From Daphnia pulex (taxonomy: Eukaryota > Arthropoda > Branchiopoda > Diplostraca > Daphniidae): 64,000 bases of DNA. The DNA lies in the NCBI RefSeq assembly GCF_021134715.1, contig NC_060017.1, positions 8,184,001 to 8,248,000 on the forward strand, given 5' to 3'. Numbering within the stretch: position 1 is the first letter of the stretch; every line of letters begins with the position of its first letter. This document shows, piece after piece, positions 21,306-31,230 of this stretch. The notes under the pieces were generated by a model. The model made no database searches, was not told the DNA's origin, and saw only the letters and a list, made by a program, of their open reading frames with translations. The translations under genes were made by a program, and so were the position numbers.

Positions 21306-21638
21306 AACTATTTGAAAGTTCACGTAAGAATAAAGCCATTAGACGAGAAAATCAAAAACAGCACTTAATCGATCAACGGAAATCACATTATTGTAAGAGC
21401 ACAAAAAACTTCTGCGTCATTCAAGACTAGACACCACTCTGGAAAGAACACTTTACCGAAATTAAAATTCAACAAAATTGATGACTCATCAGTGAAACAG
21501 GAACATCTTTTCAAAGACTCTGCAAGATTAATTTTGTACAAGATTTCTTGATGGACAAGAATGCACTACTTTTCACTTACAGAGCCAACAGTGCAGGCAA
21601 AACCTACACTATGCTGGGCAATGTCGAAGATGCAGGTT
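21306..21638 (+). pseudogene. Kinesin-6 motor N-terminal fragment (2), inverted relative to the gene body
   Basis: Plus-strand copy of the motor N-terminus (as 18498-18711) that goes on into the P-loop exon (FLMDKNALLFTYRANSAGKT, 21550-21612). It ends GNVEDAG near 21638, where the 40-base hairpin sequence begins. It carries the same in-frame TAA as fragment 1. The P-loop part duplicates 21150-21240 in opposite orientation. Confidence 0.75.
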
Positions 21639-21678
21639 TGGTCGAGTCTATTGCACCGTCGGGCTGACGGTGCTCGAA
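21639..21678. repeat. Inverted copy of the 40-base hairpin sequence
   Basis: Reverse complement of 18448-18487, base for base as far as I can read. It marks the right edge of the kinesin fragments. Confidence 0.85.
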
Positions 21679-21997
21679 CTCCAGACTCCAGCCGATCACT
21701 CGCGATTTTTTTCATTTGGCCTTCGACGTTGCCAGATATGGCCAATTACGGCCAAATTTTTGTTCAAAATAGCCAAAAATTTAGCTAAAATCATAAAAAA
21801 TCGAAATCACTCATTAGCAAAAATCTAATCTAACTTTAGATTAACAGATTATGCTCTCGTCACATTTTCATTGCTTTGCAACGCTGCTAGCAGACTACCG
21901 TAGTATTTATAAACAAAACATCAAAACCTTTTCAATTCTCGACAAAGCTCGATGTCTTTCTCGCTACAGTTTTGAAGTTGACCGTTATCCTTTTAAT

Positions 21998-23812
21998 ATG
22001 TCAGAAAGCGTGCAATCACTACAGGATTCACTTGAAATATACCAAAATCAGGTAGACACGATTTTAATTTTCTAAAGAATCGCAATTTTTAAGTTGTTTT
22101 TATTCAAACGAAGTTGAAACAAATACAAGATGCATTGTTGATCGCGAATGAAGAACAAAAACCGGACTTGCAGCAAATTGTAAAAGATTTAGAAGAAATC
22201 ATATTGCTTACTGAAACAAGTCTATCAAGTGCACCGGTCCAGGAAGATAATGATACCTCATCAGCAAACAGCCAAAATGAATCATACTTGGATGTTAGTT
22301 TTGGTTGACAATAAGTGGCATAATTTCAATGAATCAGCTGAAATGTTTGGTTTTATTTTTATATTCTAGGAAGAACTTTCAGCATTAGAGGGGATGAAAT
22401 GTAAAGCTCCGTTTAAATATGAATGGGGTGGAGTTGGATACCACAGTGCTATTATCATTGGTTCTGAGTTAGGCGAGGATGATTTAGTTTATGTGAAAGC
22501 TGTTTTCATGCACCCCACTACTAAAAAAATGCAGCCATGTCCATATTTTTTAGAAGGAAATTGTAAATATCCAGATGAAAAGTGTCATTATTCCCATGGC
22601 TACACTGTCCGATTGGATGAAGTGCAAGATTTCAGGTGTGTATCTCATCAAATCTAAATCTAAAAGTAATTATTTTTTCTCACTTCAAAACAGTGATCCA
22701 GACTATAGCAAAATCACTGAGGGCTGCACAGTATTAGCAAAGTATAAAGATGAACTGTGGTACAGAGGAATTGTTGAAGACATCATCAAAGGAACAGAGT
22801 TTTCCGTCAAATTCCAACATTGCAATGATGTACTGTTACTCAATTTGCATGCTGTCTATCCTCTAGGTAAAGGTTACAATATTTATGGCCATAGAATTAT
22901 TTCAAAATTATTTCGATTTCATCAGATGAAGACGACGAAGATTCGTCCTCTGAATCCAGTGAGGATGAAGACGACGACGACTCTCAATTTACTCCGAGAT
23001 GCCTAGAAGAACATAACGTAGGAGCTGCTAAAGAAACTGGCTCGTTTGGATTCTGGGAAAAACATACTAGAGGAATTGGATCTAGACTAATGGAGAAAAT
23101 GGGGTATGTCCATGGTTCTGGATTGGGAAAGGAAGGAGAAGGTAGAATCAATCCAGTAGAAGCCATGGTTTTCCCGCCGGGTCGATCACTGGGTAAGTGG
23201 CATCAGTAGATATCTTTTTCTTTTAAATTTTAATTGGTCTCTTTGTTGGTTTTTAAAAAGATCGTTGTATGGAATTGAGAGAAGAAGCCGGAAGTGGGAA
23301 TATGCTTTCGGTGGAAAAGAAACTTGAACGCCAAAAAGCCAAAGCCCAGCATCGATTGCGTCAAATAGCCAACGCATCCGAACGTGGATCAGTTTTCGAT
23401 TTCATCAATTCCAAGCTTACAAAAACCAGTGGACAGGATTCCAAAGGAGGTAAGAGTACCAATAACTCATCCGTTAGCAGCCCTTAGCAATCTTTATTGT
23501 TTATTTGATTGGACAGACGGGGCTTCGCATTCACGAACAAAAGTGTCTGACTTGGGGCAGCTAACTCGTGAAAAGCTGAACGTTCAAAGCCTCCAGATCG
23601 GAGAAGAAATTCGCAGAGCTGAGCGTGACATCATTAAAATGAAACAATCTCTTCAACGTCAGAGTGATCGTGGTGACCTTGCATCCGTTTCGCAAATCAG
23701 ATCGAGACTGGCCGAGAAAGAAAAAGATTTAGATCGACTTCGAGCTTCTGATCGTCACATAGTGAACGAGCAAAAGCAAAGAAAGAGCTCTTCTAAATTG
23801 ACCGTTTTCTAA
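21998..23812 (+). CDS. ZGPAT: ZGPAT zinc-finger and G-patch protein
   Basis: In vertebrates this nuclear protein represses transcription through the NuRD complex and a splice form acts in the spliceosome. Exons: 21998-22051, 22114-22293, 22370-22635, 22694-22866, 22926-23192, 23261-23449 and 23517-23812. Phases fit and give 474 residues. The order of parts matches the family. There is an N-terminal coiled coil with LKQIQDAL and [14 protein letters not shown] zinc finger follows ([10 protein letters not shown]...CHYSHG, about residues 133-156). A Tudor-like segment ([15 protein letters not shown]), a Ser/Asp/Glu-rich acidic stretch and a G-patch ([20 protein letters not shown]) come next. The end is a VFDFIN motif and a coiled-coil tail finishing KLTVF, like the vertebrate KMTEF. 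No damage is seen, although the gene lies inside a rearranged block. Confidence 0.93.
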
Positions 23813-24018
23813 ACTGACCTTTTCCGTAATACTTCCAATAAAGATAACCGTGTAACAACTAATAATCTAAACTTCGTTTCAACTAATCACAATGATCCAT
23901 AAAAATGCGATATGAATTTTGTAATCAGAAAGTAAGAAACAATAAGAGTTTCCAAACAAGAAGGTAATAACAATTATAACAACAGTTCATTTCAATGGTG
24001 GGTTAGCGGGCAGTTAAA

Positions 24019-24625
24019 TTAATAGAATCCGTTGAAGAATGGGTAAGGTTGAGGGTAGTAACCAGTAAATCCAGGGTAAGGAGTGACGAATCGGGCAGGA
24101 GCGATGGGAGCAACTGGGGCAGTGTAAACGGCGTTGTCGGGCTGGCCGTCCTGGTTCAGGTCAACGCTTTTGTAACGGAAATCGTTGAGGAATTCAGCTG
24201 GGTTGTGGGGAAGGACGGCAACTTGACGTTTGCTGCGGGTGGACTTGACCTCAGCGGCGGGAGCAGCGGCAGCCTGGACGAAGGGGTAGGTGAAAGGAGC
24301 GCCGTAAGTGTAGGGGAATCCAGCGCGGTAGTTCAGACCGGCGTAGGGGTAGTAGTTGGGCAAGAGAGCGGGGGCTGCGGTGTAGACTGGGACATCGGGT
24401 TGGCCGTCCTTGTTCAAGTCAACGCTCTTCGACAACAAGTCATTGGTAAACTGAGGATTGTATGGGGACCATTGGCTGTAATATGGGGCAACCCATTGGG
24501 CGGAGGCGCAAGCCAAGAAGAAGCTGATGATCTATTGATTAAATTGAATTGATTGTTAATGGTAGAGAATGAAAATATATTAAAAAGAATTGGATAGAGA
24601 CAAAAGAACTTACCAAGAATTTCAT
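24019..24625 (-). CDS. Small secreted Tyr/Pro-rich protein with two DxNxDG loops, copy B
   Basis: Exons on the minus strand are 24614-24625 and 24019-24531, giving 174 residues with the same signal peptide, two SVDLNxDGQPD loops and RSKR site as copy A. I see only two amino-acid differences between the copies: T/A in the QA(T/A)AAPAA segment and L/Y in the GY(L/Y)PQPYP segment. This indicates recent duplication or gene conversion. The acceptor is TAG here instead of CAG. The TATA box is kept at 24695-24702, but 18 bases further upstream the native flank is replaced by the LTR element at 24720, so expression may differ from copy A. Confidence 0.85.
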
Positions 24626-24719
24626 ATTGGGATAATGCTTGTAGTGGACAGACGTTGCAGTGAACAAGTGAAGAATTTGGAATTGGGTTCTTCTTTTATA
24701 TCGTTCAAAATTAGCCGTT

Positions 24720-24963
24720 TGTTGAGATTAGAAACTATGGTGCAATACCTTTTAGTTTAGTTGAAACACTTTGGTGCTAAGAAAGAATGAACTGCATTCT
24801 TTGTTGAGACAAAAGAGAGTGAGTGAGTAGCAAGCAAGACGACACTAGTCTCGACTCAAGAAAAGGGGGGGAGAACAAACGTTGACATACGTATCACACA
24901 ATACGTTGAAGCAACATTGAAAGAAAACATTCTCAGAAGTAGAGAGAAGGTTAAAAAACAACA
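24720..24963 (-). repeat. LTR (3' LTR in element orientation)
   Basis: 244 bases repeated at 25951-26194. The edge facing gene B is 18 bases upstream of its TATA box. Confidence 0.95.
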
Positions 24964-25031
24964 CAACCCCTTAAACTGAACGGAGCGTGAGAAACGATAA
25001 TTTAATGTTTGATTTAGACTAAATCCAATTT

Positions 25032-25790
25032 TTACTTTAGATTTCTTGGTTTTTGAACTTGGTTTGCGTTTGTTACATGCTGAGATTCGTGAGATTCACC
25101 TTGTTCGCGTTTACGCTCGTGACAATTGGCAAAAACATGATTATTTAAACCACAGAAAGAACATAGGCTAAGTCTTGCGAATGTGAGTTGTGAGGACGTC
25201 GACGTTTGTGCTGCAATAAACAGAGCCATTTCACGTCCTGATTAGGCCTACTCTTAAACGTAAAAATTTTGGCTATCATTTTTCTTTCTTGTTTGTTCAG
25301 TAGATTGTAAAAGTGCCCAGGCCTCTCGAAAACTTGCGTATTACACGGGGAGAGTCATAAGAACTTGTGTGATTAGTTGATCATCGTCAAGCATTGTACC
25401 CATATCACGCAATTGATGAACTAAGCTTTCTGTTTTTTGAAACATGCGCCATTATCATTTCCTGCTTCGTACTCGTAGCGGAAGAAAGCGATCAATTAAA
25501 ACATGTTTGTTTTTCTGATGCGCTCTGCTCATATTGTTGAGTTAAAAGTGTCCACATAATAAAAGAGGATGTACAATCCAAAAGGGTGTTTCGAACTCCT
25601 TTTTGAGATAGAAGAAAATTGTTTTATTTTAGAAGTGAATGACTTTAACAGAGATTCTAGATTGATTAGGCAACTCGTTTCAGTAGTACTGAAAATAAAA
25701 TCTTGGGCTTTTAAAATCTATAGATCATGCCAGGCAAGAATGATTGCTTCTTCTGTTGATCTTCCCTCGACATTAATGTAGGGGCATTTG
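25032..25790 (-). pseudogene. gag: Decayed Copia gag remnant
   Basis: Minus-strand pieces recall Copia Gag: a segment with LVHQLRDMGTMLDDDQLITQ and MTLP, an in-frame TAA right after LPV, then YASFREAW. Near 25130-25180 lies a CCHC knuckle (CSFCGLNNHVFANC, pattern C-x2-C-x4-H-x4-C). The frame is interrupted by stops and shifts, so no full Gag is made. Confidence 0.7.
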
Positions 25791-25811
25791 TTGTCATCCA
25801 GAATTTGTACT

Positions 25812-25889
25812 GGGCATTCAATGGTGCATTGAGTATTCCGTCCAACTTGGGCATTCAATGGTGTCATTGAGTATTCCGTTCAACTTGGG
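25812..25889. repeat. Two tandem units of about 38 bases in the Copia-type leader
   Basis: Each unit contains GGCATTCAATGGTG and then CATTGAGTATTCCGT(C/T)CAACTTGGG. They lie between the primer site and the gag remnant. Confidence 0.75.
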
Positions 25890-25936
25890 AACTTGTACAG
25901 ATTATAAATACGACAGTGGTAAATAAACGTCAATCC

Positions 25937-25950
25937 CTGGGCCCATAACC
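25937..25950 (-). other. Copia-type primer-binding site
   Basis: On the minus strand GGTTATGGGCCCAG starts directly after the LTR. It matches the primer site I recall for Drosophila copia, which pairs with an internal part of initiator tRNA-Met rather than its 3' end. Confidence 0.75.
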
Positions 25951-26194
25951 TGTTGAGATTAGAAACTATGGTGCAATACCTTTTAGTTTAGTTGAAACAC
26001 TTTGGTGCTAAGAAAGAATGAACTGCATTCTTTGTTGAGACAAAAGAGAGTGAGTGAGTAGCAAGCAAGACGACACTAGTCTCGACTCAAGAAAAGGGGG
26101 GGAGAACAAACGTTGACATACGTATCACACAATACGTTGAAGCAACATTGAAAGAAAACATTCTCAGAAGTAGAGAGAAGGTTAAAAAACAACA
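25951..26194 (-). repeat. LTR (5' LTR in element orientation)
   Basis: 244-base copy of 24720-24963. CCGTT follows at 26195-26199, matching 24715-24719. Confidence 0.95.
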
Positions 26195-26636
26195 CCGTTG
26201 GGCAAAAGACTACACCCTTTACTTGAATTGTGAGAAAAAACTTCCGCATATTATTTTATTTTTAAATTTCACGGTCAAATCCATTCCTTTCACTAAAGGA
26301 TGCTAAATAACCTTGAAATCTCGTTTGACGAGAGGTTATGCGAGCAGTCATCCCGCCCGGTGTATCCATGGGATAGGATACACCTGGTGAATCCCGTTTT
26401 CGCTTTTACCCTTGGCTGATTCAACCACACCCATGTTCCGCAATATTTTACTTTGAGCTTTAATCTGGAAAAAACTCGAATTTTGTTAAAGACAAAATTC
26501 ATTTGGTGTGTTCCCGCTGTAAAAGGACTGTTGCTGGACCCGCATTTGTTTTGGACATATCAGCAAAGTGGCTGAGGAGTGAAATGGGTGGGATTCGTGA
26601 GAAAAAAGGTTCGCCAATGTCAATTTCTCGATTCGT

Positions 26637-27870
26637 CAGCTACACAACCGTTTCACGCCAAAAAAGTACTACAGGATATTTTTTCAGCTGGAAACCAAAC
26701 GGCTGTAATCGAAATAACGAAATCGAAAGGGCTAGCTAGCACATCGTTCGTTTTCTTCCGCTCTGCAATAAAGTCTGATAAACACATAACCATTAATTTT
26801 TAAAACAGGAGGTGCCGGTGTGGCGGCAGGACCTTCTTGGTAATAAAATTTGTTATTTGCACTTTGCTTTTAGAGATTATAGTTATAACATTATTGTATT
26901 TAAAAAAAAAAATTATTCATTAATAAATTGTGAAACATAGTTTAATGTTTTTCGTCAAACATTCCATTTGTTGTTCCCTCTAAGAAAACCAGAGCATTTA
27001 AAGTTAAATAAATATTTCAAAGGGTTGTACAATGCAGCATGAAAAAATTAAAGAAAACTAAAAACTTGCAATAACATTTGAAAATGTTAGGTTTACCATG
27101 TTTTCTAATTCAACGTCATTGTTTTCCTCATAAACTTGTGATTTTCTTGCAGGAAGAACAATGGAATGATTTGTTGACAAACAACTTGTGTAATTAGTTT
27201 TACAACTTAATTAATAAATGACTTTCCAATTCAAAAATGTTGTAACTTTTCTATAAGCAAAAAAGAGCAAATAGGAAATTTTGTGTTTACCAAGATGTTT
27301 TCGCAAATACACGATTGCTTTCGAATGACTTTCGAATGACTTTAAACAATTAAAACATACATTAGCAATAGACTTAATCATGTCAAATTGAATTTTACCT
27401 TCAGCTGAATTTCGAGTGTCATCACACTTTATCTCGTTTCTCGTTTTTTTTTAAACAAAACAAGAGCAGACGACCCTTTTCTTCTACTGGTTGCTGATTT
27501 TAGCAGTTAATTAGAATGATTTCATATTTGAGAATTATCAGTTGATATACTGTTTTAAAAAATGAGAGGAACTTGCCTGTCAATTTGTTTATCTAGTATG
27601 TTATGACACCTAGAATTGATTCTGCTGCCTGTCATTTCGAAGGGTCACCATTGACCGACGATCACGCTTAACTTCGATACAACTTGACTATGCTTCTATG
27701 TCATTGTTCACGATTGTTTATCAACGGCAGGATATATGTCACCAAAATGCCAAAAGAATTTCATTAATAGTTTTTATTGAATGCAAAATAATTACAAAAA
27801 AATTTACTGATGTAACAAAACGATATCAAAAAGTAAACATTAACTGAGTCAGATCAAATATTTTAAACCA
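26637..27870. other. AT-rich intergenic stretch
   Basis: No gene, repeat or RNA signature that I can support. Confidence 0.4.
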
Positions 27871-27984
27871 CAGCAGCGGGAGCAGCGGTCGCCTGGACGA
27901 ATGGGTAGGTGAAAGGAGCGCCGTAAGTGTAGGGGAATCCAGCGCGGTAGTTCAAACCGGCGTAGGGGTAGTAGTTGGGCGAGC
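27871..27984 (-). pseudogene. Fragment of the duplicated secreted-protein gene
   Basis: About 114 bases closely match the middle of gene A (17452-17565), covering the YPYAGLNYRAGFPYTYGAPF part. It has no signal peptide exon, start or C-terminus. It is a third, truncated copy of the family in the window. Confidence 0.85.
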
Positions 27985-29590
27985 AGATGAAAACAATGTG
28001 TTATCTCAATGATTTCAATACAATTTCTTTTTACGAGTTTAAAATTGATGTGGTTAAACACAATAGCAGACCTCCAGTTGTTAAGGCATCTTTTTTACAG
28101 AATTGTTGGGATGAGCGCTCATTTGTTGGCCATCTGCTCCTAGCAACACAATTAACGCAATGTTACCTACCAAACAACGTTCATTGTAGATGGATGATGG
28201 GTTAGTTCCATGTCAATCTATTTTAGATTTTCATAGATGGTAAAAGGACGTTCATTGGATGTAAAACGGCCGGTTTTTTTCTATAGCAGAGATGATGCGT
28301 TTTATTTATCCCGGGCATTTGCACGCAAATTAATTTATTTTCAGAGACAATCCGGGTGTGGTTATTTCTGCAAAGGGCAGATGACCGATGAACGCAGAAA
28401 TAAAGAGCCAAACAAAAGAAATGATTTTATTAGCTGATGACTTCTTCAGTTTGAAGGTTGTTGCGATGCAGGTGGAGGATTCATTTCTGTTTGTGTTGCG
28501 CGTTCGTGTGGAGATCGATCACAAAAACTCGTTTTGCTCTTGTCCATCGAATCAACACAATGCCCATCTAAATCTAATGACGTCATGCATAGTTAATGCA
28601 AATTGTTTTTTTCCAAAAAATTAATTGGGAAATTTAGCCGAGATGAAGACTGTCCCAACTGAAATAATTCAATCTTGTCATCCTTTCATGGTGGCCAATA
28701 ATTCCAGTAGAATTCAAAGTTTCAAATTGGGCTGAATGAGCTTTCTTTTCCCAACAAAAGATGGCGGAGTTGAGCGGGAACATTTCGTGAAAATTAAACG
28801 TTCAAGTTTCACGCAATCTGAAGAGGAAAACAAATCGTGATCGTGCTGTCGCAATAAATAAATGATACCGAGTCTCTTTATAAATCATGGAGCGACCTTG
28901 GATTAATTTCGCAAATCTGATTGAAATTTGTCGATGTGACAAAAAGGATCTAGATTGGATTGGACTGTCTCAGAGTGGCAAAAAAAAACAAATGAGATAT
29001 TCAAAGTTAAATATTTTGACATTAAATAACACGAAATCATTTTTGCGCTGTTCTTAAAGTTATTAAACGATCACTTTCATTCATCGATTTATTTTCGGGG
29101 TCATATTGAGTCGGCTGACAATAAAGGAAAAGACATTTCAGGAATTTGATTAAGGAATGGACAATACCGTCAAGAATGTCTTTTATGTAATGACAAAAAT
29201 GCTTTAACCTTGGCTTGGATGATGCACCCGTCAAACAATAAGAGGATCATCGGTTCGTGTATAAGCATTTCAAGTGTATCCGGATATCCTCATAATTAAT
29301 TCTATTCCATCAACTATTTTATAGCCGTGATGGTTGTACTGAAAATAACAAGATTGTTTGCACAAATGACTAGCTATATAGATAATTGTTACTGGGCTTG
29401 GTGTAATATAGCGACGGTTGTTATTTTGCGGTCAAAGTTTAACGAGATGAGAAAGGAAAAAAAAGGGGCGAATCGGTATGTGCAACTGGTATATTGTTCA
29501 ATGTACGGATCGGGTGCTGTGTAGGAAGGATCACGTAGGCGGCTCTCACGTCAGGCCGACCGCTCTCTGTTCGATATCGAACGCGTTTAA
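27985..29590. other. Intergenic region
   Basis: No coding region with family features on either strand. Short frames lack splice partners. Confidence 0.4.
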
Positions 29591-29602
29591 TGCGCACGGC
29601 AC
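29591..29602 (+). promoter_or_regulatory. Metal-response-element-like 12-mer (1)
   Basis: TGCGCACGGCAC matches the MTF-1 binding core TGCRCNC followed by GGC. Identical copies lie at 29663 and 29893. The next gene downstream is a copper importer, a known class of MTF-1 target in insects. Confidence 0.55.
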
Positions 29603-29662
29603 GACCGTCTGACGGTTACATCCTCCTCCCTATCGACTTTCGTCCGTCCAAGGATCATACTT

Positions 29663-29674
29663 TGCGCACGGCAC
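29663..29674 (+). promoter_or_regulatory. Metal-response-element-like 12-mer (2)
   Basis: Second identical TGCGCACGGCAC, 72 bases after the first. Confidence 0.55.
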
Positions 29675-29892
29675 TGCTCTCATACTCGGTAAACGACTAA
29701 ATTCAAACCTCCGACTTCCCGCCTATAGAAATGAAAATTCAAATGAAATTAAAAGTTGAAAATTCGTAATAATCGAAACGAATGATTTGCCATTTAATTT
29801 TGCCGCAAATCGATTTGCATTGCCGCCAATTAAATTAAAATTCATTCGCTAGCGTCTAGTTTCGTGTTAGAGTGACCCGGTTGTACCTGTTC

Positions 29893-29904
29893 TGCGCACG
29901 GCAC
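29893..29904 (+). promoter_or_regulatory. Metal-response-element-like 12-mer (3)
   Basis: Third identical TGCGCACGGCAC, about 780 bases upstream of the CTR1 TATA box. Confidence 0.55.
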
Positions 29905-30673
29905 GTCGGTCCCATTGCTGCCGGCACTTCCCTGACGTCACGTCTTGTGTGGTTATTATTTTTAACAAAACATGAGCCGAGATAGTAGGAGAGAAAGAAG
30001 GGCGGCGAGTGTACGACGGGTGGAGCGACTGGTGGTGATCGGGAGTGGGGGGGTCGTATCCCCCCAACGCCGGGACGAACTCGGGGCGTCCGGTGATGGC
30101 GGATCAGCTGAGAGTGAACCTTAAACCACAAAACGCACAAAACTATTTTTCCATTTTTCATCGCCAGCCGATCCAATATCGCGACTAGGGAATACAGACA
30201 TCCAGGATGGACTACATTTTGGATTATTACTCTACTCGGAATTATTTGTAATTCATTCTGTAGAATTCCGGAAACTGGTCCCAATGGCCCATATTTTTAG
30301 TTTAGCCGCCTGGTGCCCCCATCAACCCAAAGTGTCTTGGTCGACATTATATTTGTTGAGATTTATTTTTTTCTTGCTGCCGAAATGCCAAAAAAGTTTT
30401 AAAAATAGAGCCCCGAGTCCTAGTCTTCTCCCTTTAGCTTCGCCCATTTCTGATGTAATGGTCCGCTAGGTGGACTGGATTGCGAGTCATTTGAATGTAA
30501 TGGGACGCACTGATCCTCTTTCGTCTTGAAATTAAAGGCTCATCAAAACCTGTTTTCCTGCAACAACATTTTTTTGGTCCAGTGCTGAGATTAAGATTAA
30601 CCTGTTGTTATCATCGGAGATGAGCGATAACGGTATGCCCGGTCTAATCACGCGCGCCACCGCGGCGGTATCC

Positions 30674-30681
30674 TATATAAG
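30674..30681 (+). promoter_or_regulatory. TATA box of the CTR1 gene
   Basis: TATATAAG lies 33 bases upstream of an initiator-like TCAGCA (30707-30712), a standard TATA-to-start spacing. A non-coding first exon runs from there to a CAG/GTGAGA donor at 30799. Confidence 0.75.
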
Positions 30682-31230
30682 CGACGCCTCCAACTGCCGA
30701 TGGGCGTCAGCACTTGTCTTTTCTATCTCAGCCCCAGTGCCAAATCCTTGGTAGACTCAATTTGGGAGCCGATCGTGCAGCACTACTGGTAACATTCAGG
30801 TGAGAGCCCAGGCACATTTTCACACGTTTTCTCAACGAATTTTTTTTGGCAAATCGAGTTCAATAACTTTGCAAAACGAAATAACCACGGGGAAATGTGA
30901 TAAAATCTTGTGTAGAAAGTGCAACTTTTTTTTTCCGCGCAATGTTTACAAAATGAGCGAAAGTTATTGCCTTTCACTTGAAAACCCCTGGAGCTAACTT
31001 TCCTCACTCCTCATTTGTTTGAAAAGGGAAAACCCGGTTGTTGGGTCACTTTTGGTTTCACACACATCTTTCCTATTTTCCAGTAGTTGTTTGCCATTCG
31101 TCCCTCGAGAAAGTCGTATACGTAAGCCAGTTGCATATGCCCTAAAGTTTCTCCAAGGTCGAAATTGAAACGTTGTTGTTTACATTTGGTAACGTTGTTG
31201 TTTTGGTTTATTTTGGTTACAGAAAATAAA

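Larger units (their letters stand above)
24720..26194 (-). mobile_element. Non-autonomous Copia-type LTR retrotransposon
   Basis: The 1,475-base element has 244-base LTRs (TGTTGAG...CAACA) that look identical. A CCGTT target-site duplication flanks it (24715-24719 and 26195-26199). It is oriented on the minus strand. The primer-binding site next to the 26 kb LTR and a CCHC knuckle on that strand mark it as Ty1/copia type. Only a decayed gag remnant remains; no protease, integrase or reverse transcriptase is present. Identical LTRs with a dead gag imply recent movement by enzymes supplied in trans. Confidence 0.92.
23894..26636. repeat. Segmental duplication, copy B (split by an LTR element)
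   Basis: Homologous to 17090-18366. The left part (23894-24719) holds secreted-protein gene B. The right part (26195-26636) holds the upstream flank. The two parts are separated by the Copia-type element 24720-26194, whose removal with one CCGTT restores collinearity with copy A. Confidence 0.9.

Noticed and set aside
29856..30284. 142-residue minus-strand frame upstream of Ctr1
   Set aside because: Open because of the GC-rich island; Pro/His/Arg-biased composition, no recognisable family and no splice partners.
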